From the NCBI RefSeq assembly GCF_963678635.1, contig NC_087066.1, positions 23,343,996 to 23,407,995 of the forward strand: DNA of 64,000 nucleotides. The letters run 5' to 3'. This DNA comes from Symsagittifera roscoffensis (taxonomy: Eukaryota; Xenacoelomorpha; Acoela; Convolutidae). The position numbers and the translations under genes are program-made. Below the pieces are notes generated by a model. That model did no database searches. It saw only the letters and a program-made list of their open reading frames with translations, and was not told where the DNA came from. Below are positions 24,600 through 36,672 of the stretch, in pieces (position 1 is the stretch's first letter; each line of letters begins with the position of its first letter).

Positions 24600-25379
24600 G
24601 AACCTCCATTGCTGTGGGGACACTGGATCAACCGATTCCCTTGCGTGTAATTGCGAAGCACGCTTTTGGTCCGACGTCGATATTTTTCGCAAAAACATTG
24701 ACAGGACTACCACAGGAGGTGTTGGGAAAAAAATCGGGTCTCGAACTTGTATCTATGTCTCGGAGAACGCGGTCAAAACGAGCTTCACAACCGAAAAGCA
24801 ACCGCACTTGGATTTGGCTACTATCAGGTACCCTCGGATAATGGACGAATTCAAAGAAACTATAAAAAAGAAAAGAAACGAGACGTTTGAATGTTATCAA
24901 TTGTTGTCATGCAAGCAGCAGGAGTGAGAATAATTTGAACTAATTGGATTTGCTGCTCGATGCAGTCTTGGTACGCTGGAACGCCGGATCTTACGGGATG
25001 TTTTTATATTGAACATGACCAAAAAGGAGGTGCGGACAGAATTAAGCAGGTCTACAAAAACACTCGACGAAGTATAAAAGATTGCGCTGTCATACGAAAG
25101 GGGAAATAAGTATGCGAAAAATTACAAAACTATCGGTTGGGGATTGAATACGGCGCCAGGGGGTCCCTACAATAAAAGGCCGATTTAATTAGTTCTCCCT
25201 GGGGGGACTCCGAAGGCCATTCCAGCCGGGCACAAGGGGATCCTTCCCGGAAAACACAAGGAGCGGCGCGGAAAGGCGCTGTTTTAATTGCGATCAGGCA
25301 AATTTCAAGTGGGACCACATATCAAAATCTCCAGCACGAGGAGGTCTTATCAACGGCGAAACGAGAATGAATTAGCAAT

Positions 25380-25800
25380 TTGCAGAGCATGATAACGTTT
25401 CATCTCAACATGACACCTCGGTTGGGTGGGTTGATGACCGCCAATCACAATCTCACTGATGGCACTCGGAAAAAGAAGGAGGAGCACCAATTCAAAGTAG
25501 CGGGAGTGCAATTACCGTTGAAAATCATCAGAAGAACAAGGACAGCGTGGATCGATAATGAGTCGCCGATCTGCATCTTCATCTTCACAAACGCTGGGAA
25601 AAGCGGGAGTAAAATTATTACCTTTGGGGCCGAATTACGACCAATTCCATGACTAAGGAAACAGTCCGTTGCAATTCAAGGGGAAGATGAAGGTGATGCT
25701 GGCGTCAAATGAGTGATCGAAGAGACGTACATCAAATTGATCGGGGTTTGCTGGCCATCAATGTGGAGACGGGACCTGATGCCGCAGCTGGGGCTTCAAG
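25380..25800 (+). pseudogene. Gypsy aspartic protease remnant
   Basis: The frame has RRTRTAWIDNESPICIF, matching the retropepsin active-site region (usually D-S/T-G). Here the triad reads D-N-E, so the catalytic loop is damaged. Downstream, after a frame change, RDLMPQLGLQVVQ fits the protease end that precedes reverse transcriptase in Ty3/Gypsy elements. Confidence 0.6.
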
Positions 25801-27243
25801 TGGTACAAGCTGCCGCGAGAAGTTCTTCAGAGCAGCAGGACAAACCGTTGGACGAATTGCAACTGCATTTCAGTAAGCAATTTAATAATTTGTTCAATAG
25901 GTTAATGCAAATCCACGATTACAAAGTACAAGTTGATTCCTTTTAAGCACTTACGCCGGTGCAACAGAAAGATAGACGCGTTCCGATCACGCTCCAAGAT
26001 AAAGTTGATAAACTACTGAGTCAGGGGCATATCAAAAAACTTGAAGAGTGCTCGGACAAGTACTCTGAATCGCCTCTCGTTTTCACAGTAAAAAGACGGG
26101 TCGGTAAAACTAGCACTTGAATCAAGGGAATTAAATAAACAGGTACTTAAGAACAAGTACCAAATGCCGAAAAATGAAGAAGTATTGGAAACGATAGGAC
26201 AGGCCATTAGCAAACCAAAATTAGGTGTGGTCTACTTTACGACCATGGACTTAACCTATGCCTACGGATGATTGTCATTAAGTAATGCTAAAAGTAACCA
26301 CTAAAATTTTTCGATGGTAGTGCAAAATTGACCGGTACTTATCGGTTCAAGACTGGTTTTACAGACTCACCACGATGCCTGCGGAATTCCAACGTGTAAT
26401 GGATTTCATATTAAGTGAATTACCAAATGCTCATGCATTCATCGACGACAGTCTAGTACTCTCGAAAGGTACGGAAATTGAGCACATTTCTATCGCTGAA
26501 AATTTTTTGATGAAATCGGCTTGTAATATATGGAGCTTAAGCTATCAAAATTGAATTTTCCGAAGTTAGAAAACTAGTGGTTGGGTCACAAGATAACTGC
26601 CTCAGGTATTACTCTGTTAGTTCGAAAAACAGATCCAATTGATGATTTGCAACCACCGCGAAAATTATCGCACTGCATGAAACTTTCATGAATTCGATAC
26701 GCAGCCCCTACAATTTTTTAACAGCGCTTGCGGAAACGTCGGCGCTGCTACGGCCGTTGCTAAGTAAGGAAAATGATTTTGTATGGTCAAAAGATTGCCA
26801 ACTGGCTTTTCAAGTCCTCAAAACTCATGTAGCGAATATAGTTGAACTAAAGAACTTTGACGTACACAAAGACTTTCATATCGTGTGTGACGTCAGTCAA
26901 AATGAATTTGGGGCTGTGCTTGAGGAACAAAGCCCCAAGGGCTGGCGGCCGATATCCTTCGCCTCAAGATACTTAAATCCATCAGAGAGAAAATACTCAG
27001 CTAACAAGTTGGAATTGCTGGCATCGGTGGCGGAATACTTCAGAAATTATCTATGCGGTAGGAAATTTACGAAGCACTGGTTACATTACTCAACAGAAAG
27101 AACAAGAAAAACAGAACGATGTTTAGTCGATTAACCCGATGGATTGACCGTATCATTCCGTTCGATTTTGTCATCGAGCACATATCGGGGGCAAAAATTG
27201 GAACTTCTGACTACATTTCAAGACATCTGGTGGGGGAAACCTA
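25800..27243 (+). pseudogene. Gypsy reverse transcriptase and RNase H, broken
   Basis: Recognisable blocks: QKDRRVPITLQDKVDKLL and GHIKKLEE; then, after frame changes, LESRELNKQVLKNKYQMP, VYFTTMDLTYAYG (RT motif with catalytic Asp), the AFIDDS block carrying a damaged YVDD-like motif, and the RNase H part at 26,688-27,110 (SKDCQLAFQVLK, IVCDVSQNEFGAVLEEQSP, WRPISFASRYLN). A TAA at 25,944 and several later stops interrupt the frame. RNase H keeps the Asp of VCDVS. The order is standard for Ty3/Gypsy pol. Confidence 0.85.
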
Positions 27244-27838
27244 ACGAATAAGTAGTTATGATAACACTTTTAAAGTGGCAAAGTTTACATCAATTACTAA
27301 ATCATTTAGCTATGCTTCTCTAGCATCAAAGCCGATGGCGGAAAACAATAGGACCATGTCTGCTTCAGCCAATCAATTTGCAGTATGCTAATACAAGCAT
27401 CAATTGCCTCCGGCTTAAGGCTCCTATGCATGCGGCGAAACGAGAGCCAATCAGAACGCTTGTATTTGCATATCGAGGGACTTAAGTTGGAAAAAACGAC
27501 TAAACAGTTGGAGCAATTACTAAGTGTGAGCTAAATAAGCCCTTGAATTTTCAAAGTTTCTCAATAAAGAAACTGAATAAACTTTTGGCTAATTATCTGG
27601 AGATCGTGTCAAGCAGCGAGAATCCGTCAGAGATAGAGGTGAAGAACGTGTTGAAGGCCAGAACGAACCTCAGGAACGGTAGAGGCGAAAATTAATACTA
27701 TTTTTTCGATTTCTTCAAGATTCAGCGGAGAAATTTACACGCCAGTTTTTATCCTGCAAATATCATTATGAGTGTTATTTCGCGAGACTGTAAAGCGTTA
27801 GAGAAACAGGATTGCCTACCCGAACTGTTTAGCGCAAG

Positions 27839-28190
27839 TTGGTGGAGGTACACTATAAGGCGGGCCCCCAACTGGAGGCCATCCGCGACATGATAGTAAG
27901 AAAGAACCGCAATTTGCCAAAAAATTTGAGAGCCATGAGCGTCTACCTGGGGCAATATACAAACAACTTTCACGTGAGTGACGGTTGCCTCTGGATGGAC
28001 GAGCGGTTAGCCATTCCCATTTCCTTGCGCCGACCTACCATCAACCAAATTCACAGTTACGATTATGAAAAGGCCAGCAGGTTTGACGCGGCGAGGGGTA
28101 TTTAGTTCCTTTATATCCGCAGGCCTGGCGTTGGCCACAGAGGAGTGTGCGATGTGTACAGCGGCAGGTAAAATCTTAAAACTTTTATGC
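27839..28190 (+). pseudogene. Gypsy integrase N-terminal remnant
   Basis: The frame carries LEAIRDMIVRKNRNLPKNLR, NFHVSDGCLWMDERLAIP and INQIHS, typical of the pre-integrase region. It ends at a stop after FDAARGI. The Cys pair expected shortly after (CAMCTAAGK) is readable in another frame near 28,147-28,173. No catalytic DDE domain remains. Confidence 0.7.
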
Positions 28191-29644
28191 CAAAAAAATG
28201 ACCTAGGCACGGTGTATGAGCCAAAAAAAAAACAAATGTGAATACAAGTTTCCGCATTTTTTTGCAAAACAATTGAGAAAAGTTGTTTAAAAATCAAAAT
28301 TGTGCGTTAACGAGAAATATTTTCAAATATTTTTGATTTTTTTCAATTTTTTTGTTTAATATTTCAAGCCAGATAGGCAACCCTTTTTTACACAAACAAA
28401 GTTGTTCAACACTAGTCACTGCGTGTTTCAATTCATTCACAAAATTTCTCGGAGTAATACATAGCTGGTGCCCATCTTCTACACAAAAATTTTGAGAGAA
28501 AAAACACAAAGTTTAATTTCTGTTGCATGTAGGTTTAATATTTAATTGACATGTTGTTTAAGAAATGGAATCAATCATGTTACACTGCCACCGTTTTCAA
28601 CTAACTCTTAAAAACAGTGAAATGAGGAATAAAAAGCAACGAATCGAAGAGAATATATGAACCGGCTAGAGATATTAAAAAACCTTCAGAGTTAGATGGT
28701 GTGACGCAGTCAAAATTATTACCTATTTTTGAAAACAGGTAAATCTTCAGTTACAAACTAATCCGGACTAATCTGGATTCTGCAAGTATGGTTGGGGATT
28801 CCGCAAAATTGCCTATTTTCGGAGAGATTTTGAGCGGTACAGTGTTTTAGGTATTTGTTTGTGGAATCTAAAACAGCGAAGAAAATCAAAGAAAATTAGC
28901 AAAGTTGACGATTCTGCGACAAATCTGATTTTGTCTTGTTGCGAAATCCGCTTGCAATGCACAGAATGCACAGTTTAACCTCGTAATGATTATGTCAAGA
29001 ACAATTGTGAACAAATCGAGACACGCAGTGACGAGATATTAACAAAATTCAAAATGCAATATAGGCTGTTTCTTATCTAATATGAAAGACACGTGTGAAA
29101 AGGTTGAACAAAATACCCATATTTGAAAAAATTTTCACGTTCACGATTTTTACTATGTTTTACTCTCATGTACTCTTCTGTTTTACTCTCATTTGTTTTG
29201 GTTGATTGTTCTAGGAAATATATTGCACTAGTGTTTCGATTTTGCACTGACTTTTCAGATATTGTAGTGCTGATTCAAATGTTGCACTAGATTTGTAAAT
29301 AGGGCACATGTTTCTAAACTTTTGTAGGAAAATGATTTTTTTAAATAATAAATTATGTTAAAAACTTTAATAGTAAACCTAACTAGAAAAAATTTTCAAG
29401 TTTTTTTTGTATAGTTGAATTTAAGTGAGTTATTTCAAATAAATTCCATGTCGGTACTCGTTTAAAGTATAGTCCTACCCTTTTTGATAAGTCAAAAACT
29501 CGCTTAGAAGTGTGGCGCCGCCAAACCACTTGAAATACACTTGAAATTTTTCAAATGGATAAAAACAAAAATATATTTTTCTTTGTTAGGTTTGTTGACT
29601 ATAAAATAGAACTATTGCCACTTTTGTTGACTATAAAATAGAAA
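28191..29644. other. AT-rich non-coding spacer
   Basis: No gene supported. Near 29,224-29,300 there are loosely tandem GCACTAGTG/GCACTGA-type motifs that recur at 32,950-33,047, and the ~300 bases before each are distantly alike, so the region is a diverged dispersed repeat. Confidence 0.5.
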
Positions 29645-30178
29645 AAGACTGCTCGTATCAGGGCGAAGCCCTGAATGTTCCGACCGCTTTTGAATGTTTA
29701 TGGAGCAGTAATAACATTTAAAAGATTAAATGAAATAAAACAAAATGAATTTTTTTTCTTCTAAAATTTGAATTTTTTAATGAAAATCATCCCCCCACAC
29801 GCCATTTTAAGTACAAAAGGATAAATTTCGCTCCTTGTAACAAATCAATTATGGCAAATAAGCTTGTTTTAACCAATTTGAAACTATTTCTAAGACGGAT
29901 TAACTCTCCGCTTACGCGTTAATAGCGCGAAATATATCGCGCGTTAATTGTCCCAAATTGGCCAAAATGGCAATCTTTAAACCTTCATAACTTTACAAAA
30001 AACGATCACAGGTGAAATATCTTTTCAAATTTAAGCTCAGGACAACAATACCCTTTGAATGATATAAAAAAAATTCCGTCAAAACTGGCTAGTTAAAAAG
30101 TCGAAATTTGTCTGAAGAAAAAAAAACCAAACCCGAGCACAAATATTCCGTTACTTTCGTATCGAAAGTCGGAACAAT
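29645..30178 (-). mobile_element. Helentron/DINE-like non-autonomous element
   Basis: About 534 bases. On the minus strand it begins TTGTTCCGACTTTCGATACG and ends with CGGAACATTCAGGGCTTCGCCCTGATACG. It therefore has a 10-base asymmetric inverted repeat (TGTTCCGACT / GTCGGAACA), a 5' palindrome CTTTCG-ATA-CGAAAG, and a 3' terminal hairpin CAGGGC-TTC-GCCCTG outside the inner inverted repeat. This arrangement matches non-autonomous Helentrons. No coding capacity. Confidence 0.65.
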
Positions 30179-30660
30179 TATCAAAAGTAACAGTTCACTG
30201 GCGAAATTTTGAAACTGTTTTTAAAAACTTCTCTGTCTGACTTTCATTGGCAGTTTTGCGGGACTAATCTTCTAAACGAGTACCTACCAATTCTTTTAGC
30301 GGGACCAGAATTCTAAGCGACTACCAACTAAAAAAAAATTTTGAATACCTCACTAGCATTTTCCAGATCAGAAAACTCCAAATGTAGTTTTGATGCTAGA
30401 GATCTATTTTTTTTTTATTTTTGTTGCAATTCAATCATGCAAAAAGATTCCTAATTTTTTTCCATTTTAGTTGAATATTGAAATTTAAAAAGCTACAAAC
30501 GATGCTTAATCACGACACTGTGCTGGGGCGAGCCATTCTGTACTTAGCCAAAGCAATTTGTGTCGTATCCCCTATTATTTTGTAACTGTTCAAAATTAAG
30601 TTTTAGCATACTGGTCTACGTTTCAGTTCATCTGCCGAGCTCCTATTTTGCAAAAAAAAA
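30179..30660. other. Non-coding spacer
   Basis: AT-rich sequence with no gene or clear repeat signal that I can see. Confidence 0.5.
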
Positions 30661-31023
30661 TCAAAGTTCTAACCTTTTTCTGTTTCCATGCAATGCATAA
30701 TGTGGAATGTTTGCTCTTTGAAAGTCGATAATTCCCGTTGTCATATTTGCTTGAAGAATTGAAAAAAAAACCTCGTAAGTCTTGTCCTCCTTGTGACTGG
30801 CCGCGTTGCGATAAGCTTCAATGTCTAAGAAGATTTCACATGCTAAATCTACTCTGAAAGGTGTAGTCACTGCATGAGCTTCGGTGGGGCAAACGCTTTT
30901 CAGTTCACAAGTGAACGTTATAAGATCGCTTTCTTGAGTTGATTGGATTCTTCGAAACACTACAACTTGCAGAGTTAGAAGTATTTTTGCAAGCATTTTC
31001 TTGTTAAGTTCAATTTCAGCCAT
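30661..31023 (-). CDS. 120-codon ORF, function unknown
   Basis: ATG-started minus-strand ORF with balanced composition, unlike the surrounding chance frames. After MAEIELNKKM comes a hydrophobic run (LAKILLTLQVVVF), then a mixed region with Cys residues (FTCELKSVCP, VDLACEIF). Possible splice-like GT sites occur at its 3' end (AAAAG/GTTAG) and upstream on the same strand near 31,217 (TTA/GTAAGT). It could be a host exon or a relic of another element. No family recognised. Confidence 0.35.
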   Translation of the reverse strand: MAEIELNKKMLAKILLTLQVVVFRRIQSTQESDLITFTCELKSVCPTEAHAVTTPFRVDLACEIFLDIEAYRNAASHKEDKTYEVFFSILQANMTTGIIDFQRANIPHYALHGNRKRLEL

Positions 31024-34000
31024 TATAATTGTGCTTCAATTGGCAATTTGTAGATAATGTATAAGTTTGAAAATTTTTCCAAGCTCAAACTCATCTTCGT
31101 CATCGGCTAAAAGAATTCTGAAAATGATCCCTAGAAACTTAATCAAATTACCTTACGGGATGAATCTAAGCTAGAAAATTGTTAATAAACATGACATTTT
31201 GATCATTTTCACTTACTAAGTAAGCCATTTTGTCATTTCCTTCAATCTTATACCTCCAAAAGTTCCCGCCGTTTTCGAAGGTCATCATGGAATATTTTAA
31301 CTTGGAGGTTAAAATTAAACATATTGTATCAATCGAGGAAGACCGACAATCTCAATTTCATTCAGAAAGATTTAAAAACCTGTTAAGATAACGCTTAGTT
31401 TTTTCAGCCTTTTGGGCCGCACAACCATTTTTTATGTTCGAAAACAGGGCGTCAAATTCTTTAAAAATTTCATGCAATTATGAAAATTTTTTGGAGAATA
31501 TACGTGATCAATAAGTGAAACTTTTCTGAAAGTTAGCGTTAATCAAATTTCTTTGCCGTTGGCAAAACTTAACAGAGAAAAACGAAAATTGCGTTTCAAA
31601 TCGAAAACCTGAATGTTCCGACTGCTGTTTAAAGCCAATCAAATAGTTTTCGTCAAAAATTGATAAAAATTGAAAAAAAACACATTTTTTTTTCATTTTT
31701 ATTTAATTTTATGCTCTTCTCGCGTTATACGAAGTAACAAATGAAAAATTTTGATCCTGTTAACGCATTAATGAGAGCAAATTGCTTGCCTCATTTTTGA
31801 ACTCTACAAAAAATAATCACAGGTAAACTATCTTTTTGAACTTCATCGCAGAAAACATTTAGTCGGAACAAAACACCGGCAAGCATATCATTAGAACTTT
31901 AAATCTTTCCGAGAATTAGATAAAAAGGGCTATTTTTCCTTTCCCCCCCCCCACCTGCAATTTTTTAGATTCGAAGTTCCTGTTAATTTTGTTCGATTGT
32001 CATAAAAATTGACATGCAGACTAATTAGGCCTTGACAAACATTTTTGGTCTTCATAATTAACCTTGTAAAACCACTCGTTAGACCAAAAAAATCATGTTT
32101 GAGTGAGGTGGGGGAAAAAGGAAAAAGAGCAAAAAAAAGGTTTCATTACACTGATGATGCTTTTTCTAACAGAATAAATAAAGTTTTCCTAATAAGCTTC
32201 AAAAAAAGCTATTTTATAGAAGAAAACTCTCAATATCCGTATATCGTTGCCAACTAGAGTTTAAAATGTTCTCAAAAACCATGCAATTTTACATTAGTAC
32301 AAAAAAACGCAAATTCGGGATTTTTCTCTGAATTTTTTTTTTCCACTTACCAGTTTAGACACTTTTTTTTCAGAATTGAGGCAGCATTTTTACACAGATC
32401 TTTAGCATATTTTCTCGTTTTAATGAGTAACCAGCTTTACTTATCTCAGAAAACCAACTGTAATCACCTTTATGAAGAGTTTTTCAAATATTCAAAACAG
32501 CTAGAAGCAACTAATTTTATGAAATTTTTCACAAGGAAAAAGTGAACTTTCTCGCTAAAAATGTTTTCAGTTCATGAACACAAAAATTGACTTCTTATTT
32601 GGGATTTAACTCATGTCGTTGCAAAAATTACAGCAGATTTTCCAATTTATTGAAAGTTTTAGCAAAATTCGCGGTTGAAGCGTGAACAAATATGATCGCC
32701 GCACAAAATATGACACACACGTTTTGATATTAAAGGAACACAGCTGTGTTGCATCGAGATATTTTGTGATTAAATTGAGACGTGCAGTTTCGAAAAGTGA
32801 ACAAATTTTAATCTGCAATATAAGCTGCTGCTTAGCTGGTATGAAACAAATGTCAAAACTTCGATCTAAACCAAAATATTTGAAAAAAAAATCATGATAT
32901 CACGTGAATTTAAAAAATCATTTTGTATGATTGTTTTTGAAAAACTATGGCACTATTATTTCAATTGTTGCTCTAGTGTTTCAATTACCGCACTAGTGTT
33001 CAAATATTGCACTAGTGTTTTAAATAATGCACTAGTTATTCAAAATGGCTTAAATGCAAATTGCACGCAAGTGATCAGTTTTTCCAGACTCAGCATACCT
33101 TTTCTTGGGAGAAATTGAGACCAAAAAACGTTATCCAAGCAAGCTAGCAAAACAGTAAAAAAAAAATTAGCATGACAATATAGAACAAAATATTTCCTTG
33201 ATAATTTAGCTTCAATAGTTATTATTCCAGAAAGATGATCTACTTCCTATATTCTAGCTCGATAGTGATGATTGTTTCGAAGAAGAATTTGTTCATGGAC
33301 AAAACTATTTTTTTATCTATAAATTTCTTTAGAAAAAACTAGGAATGTCCTAGAAAACTAGAATCAGAACACGTTTAAATTGAATGAAATGAGTAAGTAG
33401 ACTATAAAAAATTACATTTATTAGTATCTAAAGTTGATTTAAGCAAAAAAAATTAGTTAGCCAATAACAAACAGATTTCTCAGCCATTCAATTCATTTTA
33501 CTGAAACGTATTTTAAAACAAATTTTCCTCGATTCAGCACATTTTTTTCACAAGAAATTCAAACCACAAAATATTACTCAATTAGAAAAAAGTCTTGGCG
33601 TTAAAATACAGAAGTTAAACTATGCTTGCTACATTCACAGCAGCAATTCGTTTTTTCTCTAAGAAAATTTTAATCTACTATCAGGGGGGATTTAGGGGGG
33701 CGTGGGGGCGGACGCCCCCTCCTCAGGGATCCGACCTCTTGCCAACCCAAAGGGTCCCCCCTGTGGTACTTTTCAAGAAATCCATTTTTGGCCGACCGAC
33801 CCTAAATTTTTTCTAAAGGCTCCTTTGGCGCCAATATATACTAATTTTGAGGGGGAGCGCACGCCAAAAACAAAAAAGGCGACTTTTTTGTCAAAATGTT
33901 CCAAAAAGTGCCCAAAAACGGCTTTTTCCATCTGTTTTTTCAAAAAATTTAAATGCGGCGCAGAAAATTTTACCAAAACAGCGTCTTTTTAGTGCTTTAA

Positions 34001-34370
34001 CAGAGCTCGGAAATCAATTTGGTCGGCTGCCTATAATATTTCTCTAATGTACTTTTTTTTCGCTTTCATAGTTCTGTTGTACGCTGTCTTTAGCTCTTTG
34101 TAACATTGATCTCAAAAACAAACTGCAAAAACAAACTGCTTGGATTGTTCCAAATTCCCAATAAAGTCGTTTAAACATTTGGCTTCATCATTTTTTAGCA
34201 AACAGTTGAAAAACAAGCATAAAAATTTTTCTTAAATTTAGCTGCCCACAGGCTATAAAAACATCAAATATAAAAATGTTTGTCTTGTATTGCTTTAATA
34301 AAATCGGAGAACTTAACTCAGTTCAAATGGGACTGTTTTATTATGTCGCTCGATAAGTATCAAACCTGAA
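31024..34370. other. Repeat-rich non-coding region
   Basis: No gene supported. It contains a badly decayed Helentron-like copy (about 31,605-31,872: AATGTTCCGACTGC... to AGTCGGAACAAAA), and a short tandem of five roughly 20-base GCACTAGTGTTTCAAAT-type units at 32,950-33,047. A GC-rich island at 33,675-33,860 has the palindrome GGGGGCGGACGCCCCC. Confidence 0.5.
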
Positions 34371-34905
34371 CAAGACTACTCGCAACAGGGCGAAGCCCTG
34401 AATGTTCCGACTGCCTTTTAAGGTTTATGGAGCAGTAATAACATTATAAAATTAAATGAAATAAAACGAAATAAACGTTTTTTTTTCGCTAAAATTTGAA
34501 ATTTTTTATGAAACTCATCCCCCCGCACGCCATATAAAGTACAAAAAGATAGATTTTGCTCCTTGTAACAAATCAATTATGGCAAATAAGCTTCTTTCAA
34601 CCAATTTGGAACAATTTCTTTGACGGATTAAATCTCCGCTTACGCGTTAATAGCGCGAAATATATCGCGCGTTAATTGTCACAAAGTGGTCAAAATGGCA
34701 ATCTTTAAACCCCCATAATTTTACAAAAAATGATCACAAGTGATTTATCTTTTCAATTTTAAGCTCAGGACATTAATACTTTTTGAATGATTTAAAAAAC
34801 AAATTTGTCGAAAATGGCTAGTTAAAAAGTCGAAATTTGTCTGAAGAAAAAAAACCCACCCCAAGCACAAATATTACGTTACTTTCGTATCGAAAGTCGG
34901 AACAA
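34371..34905 (-). mobile_element. Helentron/DINE-like non-autonomous element
   Basis: Second dispersed copy, about 535 bases, with CAGGGC-gaa-GCCCTG hairpin, TGTTCCGACT inner repeat and the TATCGAAAGTCGGAACAA end. It shares GCGCGAAATATATCGCGCGTTAATTG with the 29,645 copy. Confidence 0.65.
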
Positions 34906-35997
34906 AAAAAAACAATTGTCCGAAGATGAAATTTGGAAGAATCACATATTTTGCATGCTGTGCATGAGTAATTGGACAGCAAATTAGTTAGTCGGATAGA
35001 AGATCACAATTTCTTCAAATCAGGGAGAAAATTTCATCTCATTTTAGAATTTTCAATCAATTTTGAACTCATGGATATCAATTTGCTTCAAAAAAGAATA
35101 GGAACGAACAAGCACGAGAAAATGATGCCAATCGAGAAAACAGAACTAAGATATAAACTCTCAAAAATTGTGTTTTTCAGACAAAAAAATGAACGCACAC
35201 GATATTTGCGTAGAGCGATCAAATCACACAACTAGAAAGATAAAGTTAAAATTATCAGTTTTAAAAACAAAAAAATTGAGAGAGCAGTATTGCAACTTCA
35301 TTTGCAACATTTTGTTTCAATAACAAGGTTTCCAAACATTTGTAGAACGAAATTTATTAAGAGTAGTACGAAATTTTCAAACTGGCTTGAAAAATTGCGA
35401 CAAATCATATTGCGAAAAACAAGGACAAATAGCGAAATNNNNNNNNNNNNNNNNNNNNNNNATCGTGTGTGGAAATCCTAAAGACGACAGCAGCTTTTTA
35501 GGCATAAATTTGACTGCTTTGGATAAGGATCCTTACCTAGTTTAATTTTTTGATATTAAAGAAGATTTAGAATGCAATCAAAAATGTGCTTTCCTTTTTT
35601 TTGTTTTTTGTTTTGGATTCACCCAAAAGTAAAACAAATTATCATTATATTTACACTAAAAGTTTATACTTGAAAAAATTATGTATAACATTTATTTTTA
35701 TGCAAAAACAAGGAGTATATGGCCAGGGACTTTTTCGATTTCAAATGGAACTATGATTTTCAACACTAGTATAGATGTCCGAAATCAAAATCAAATCACT
35801 AAAAAGTCCCGTGATTCTATTTTTATCGAGCTAATGAACAAATGGTTGGAAGCCCTCACTATAGCGAGACCAAATGATTATTATTAAAATCAGCCAATCA
35901 GAATTATTGAGTGCTTAAAAATCTAAAATTGACGCAAATTTATCTAAGAAAGCAATTAATTGCAGAGCATTCAATTCAATATTGGCTGAATTTTAAA
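34906..35997. other. Flank left of the Polinton
   Basis: AT-rich. Short ATG frames at 34,972-35,235 and 35,681-35,887 show no recognisable domain. Interrupted by the N gap. Confidence 0.45.
35439..35461. other. Assembly gap (23 N)
   Basis: A run of 23 undetermined bases, so true spacing across it is unknown. Confidence 0.99.
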
Positions 35998-36003
35998 ATA
36001 ACC
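35998..36003. repeat. Target-site duplication, left (ATAACC)
   Basis: ATAACC directly precedes the left inverted repeat, which starts AGTAATGTTGGAGCTG. The identical hexamer directly follows the right inverted repeat at 54,820. Polintons make 6-bp duplications. Confidence 0.88.
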
Positions 36004-36610
36004 AGTAATGTTGGAGCTGAAAGGGGGTGGGGGGGGGGGGGGGGGGGTTGCGGACCCCCATGTATTAAGATAGGGAATAGAGCATCCGGTCCGCCAGCTA
36101 TGTATTAAGATTGGGAATAGAGTCTACAATGTATTAAGATAGGGAATACCGATGGTAAGGTTTTATGGTTTGTGTGATGGTAAGATAATGGTAAGAAAAA
36201 CGTAACTTTTTGGTTTTTGTCTAGTTTTTTTTCAAAAAAGTTGGCGCGTGTTAACTAACTTGTGAATATCGAAGGTTAATTACGTGTAGGTTTGTAATGA
36301 AGGGCTTTTAATTAGTTTTTTAGTTTTTTGGTACATGGTAAGTCAATGGTAAGAGTTTTTGGGTAAAAACTTGGAATTTTTATGAAAAAATTTTCAAAAA
36401 AACTTAAAAACACAATAAGGTTAGCTATTATTTGACCAAATTTATTAATTATTCTTACTTTCTATCTAATTGAAACGATAACCTTACTGTCTATCTAATT
36501 GAAACAATGCTGAAACCTACAGAGATTTCGAAAAAAAAAAATTTGAGAAAAAAAATTAAATTACAAAAAAAAAGTATATAAATCACTGCATTGTATAACA
36601 AGTGTACCGC
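36004..36610 (+). repeat. Polinton left terminal inverted repeat
   Basis: Matches the reverse complement of 54,240-54,819 with moderate divergence and indels. It contains three copies of TGTATTAAGATAGGGAATAG (36,061, 36,101 with one change, 36,130), a G-run, and several ATGGTAAG motifs (36,152 onward). Identity fades near ATCACTGCATTGTATAAC. Confidence 0.92.
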
Positions 36611-36672
36611 AACATTTTACATTTTAATATCATAAAAGCAAGATGAATAAACTTACTACAACAGATCAGTTC

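Larger units (their letters stand above)
24600..28190 (+). mobile_element. Degenerate Ty3/Gypsy LTR retrotransposon, internal region
   Basis: Gag-like, protease, reverse transcriptase, RNase H and integrase N-terminal remnants follow in the Ty3/Gypsy order on the plus strand, broken by many stops and frameshifts. Base composition is visibly richer in G and C than the flanks. A zinc-knuckle remnant (CFNCDQANFKWDH) lies near 25,285-25,325. Homology ends within the integrase N-terminal region, so the 3' part is missing. I could not find paired LTRs. Confidence 0.82.

Noticed and set aside
27240-27800. LTR between RNase H and integrase remnants of the Gypsy element
   Set aside because: Traces of a pol linker (e.g. 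LANYLEIVSSSENPSEIE) suggest it is internal coding sequence, and no second copy exists in the window.
33622-34047. Overlapping ORFs in the GC-rich island
   Set aside because: Low-complexity Gly/Pro-rich translation of G-runs with open frames on both strands; no domain.
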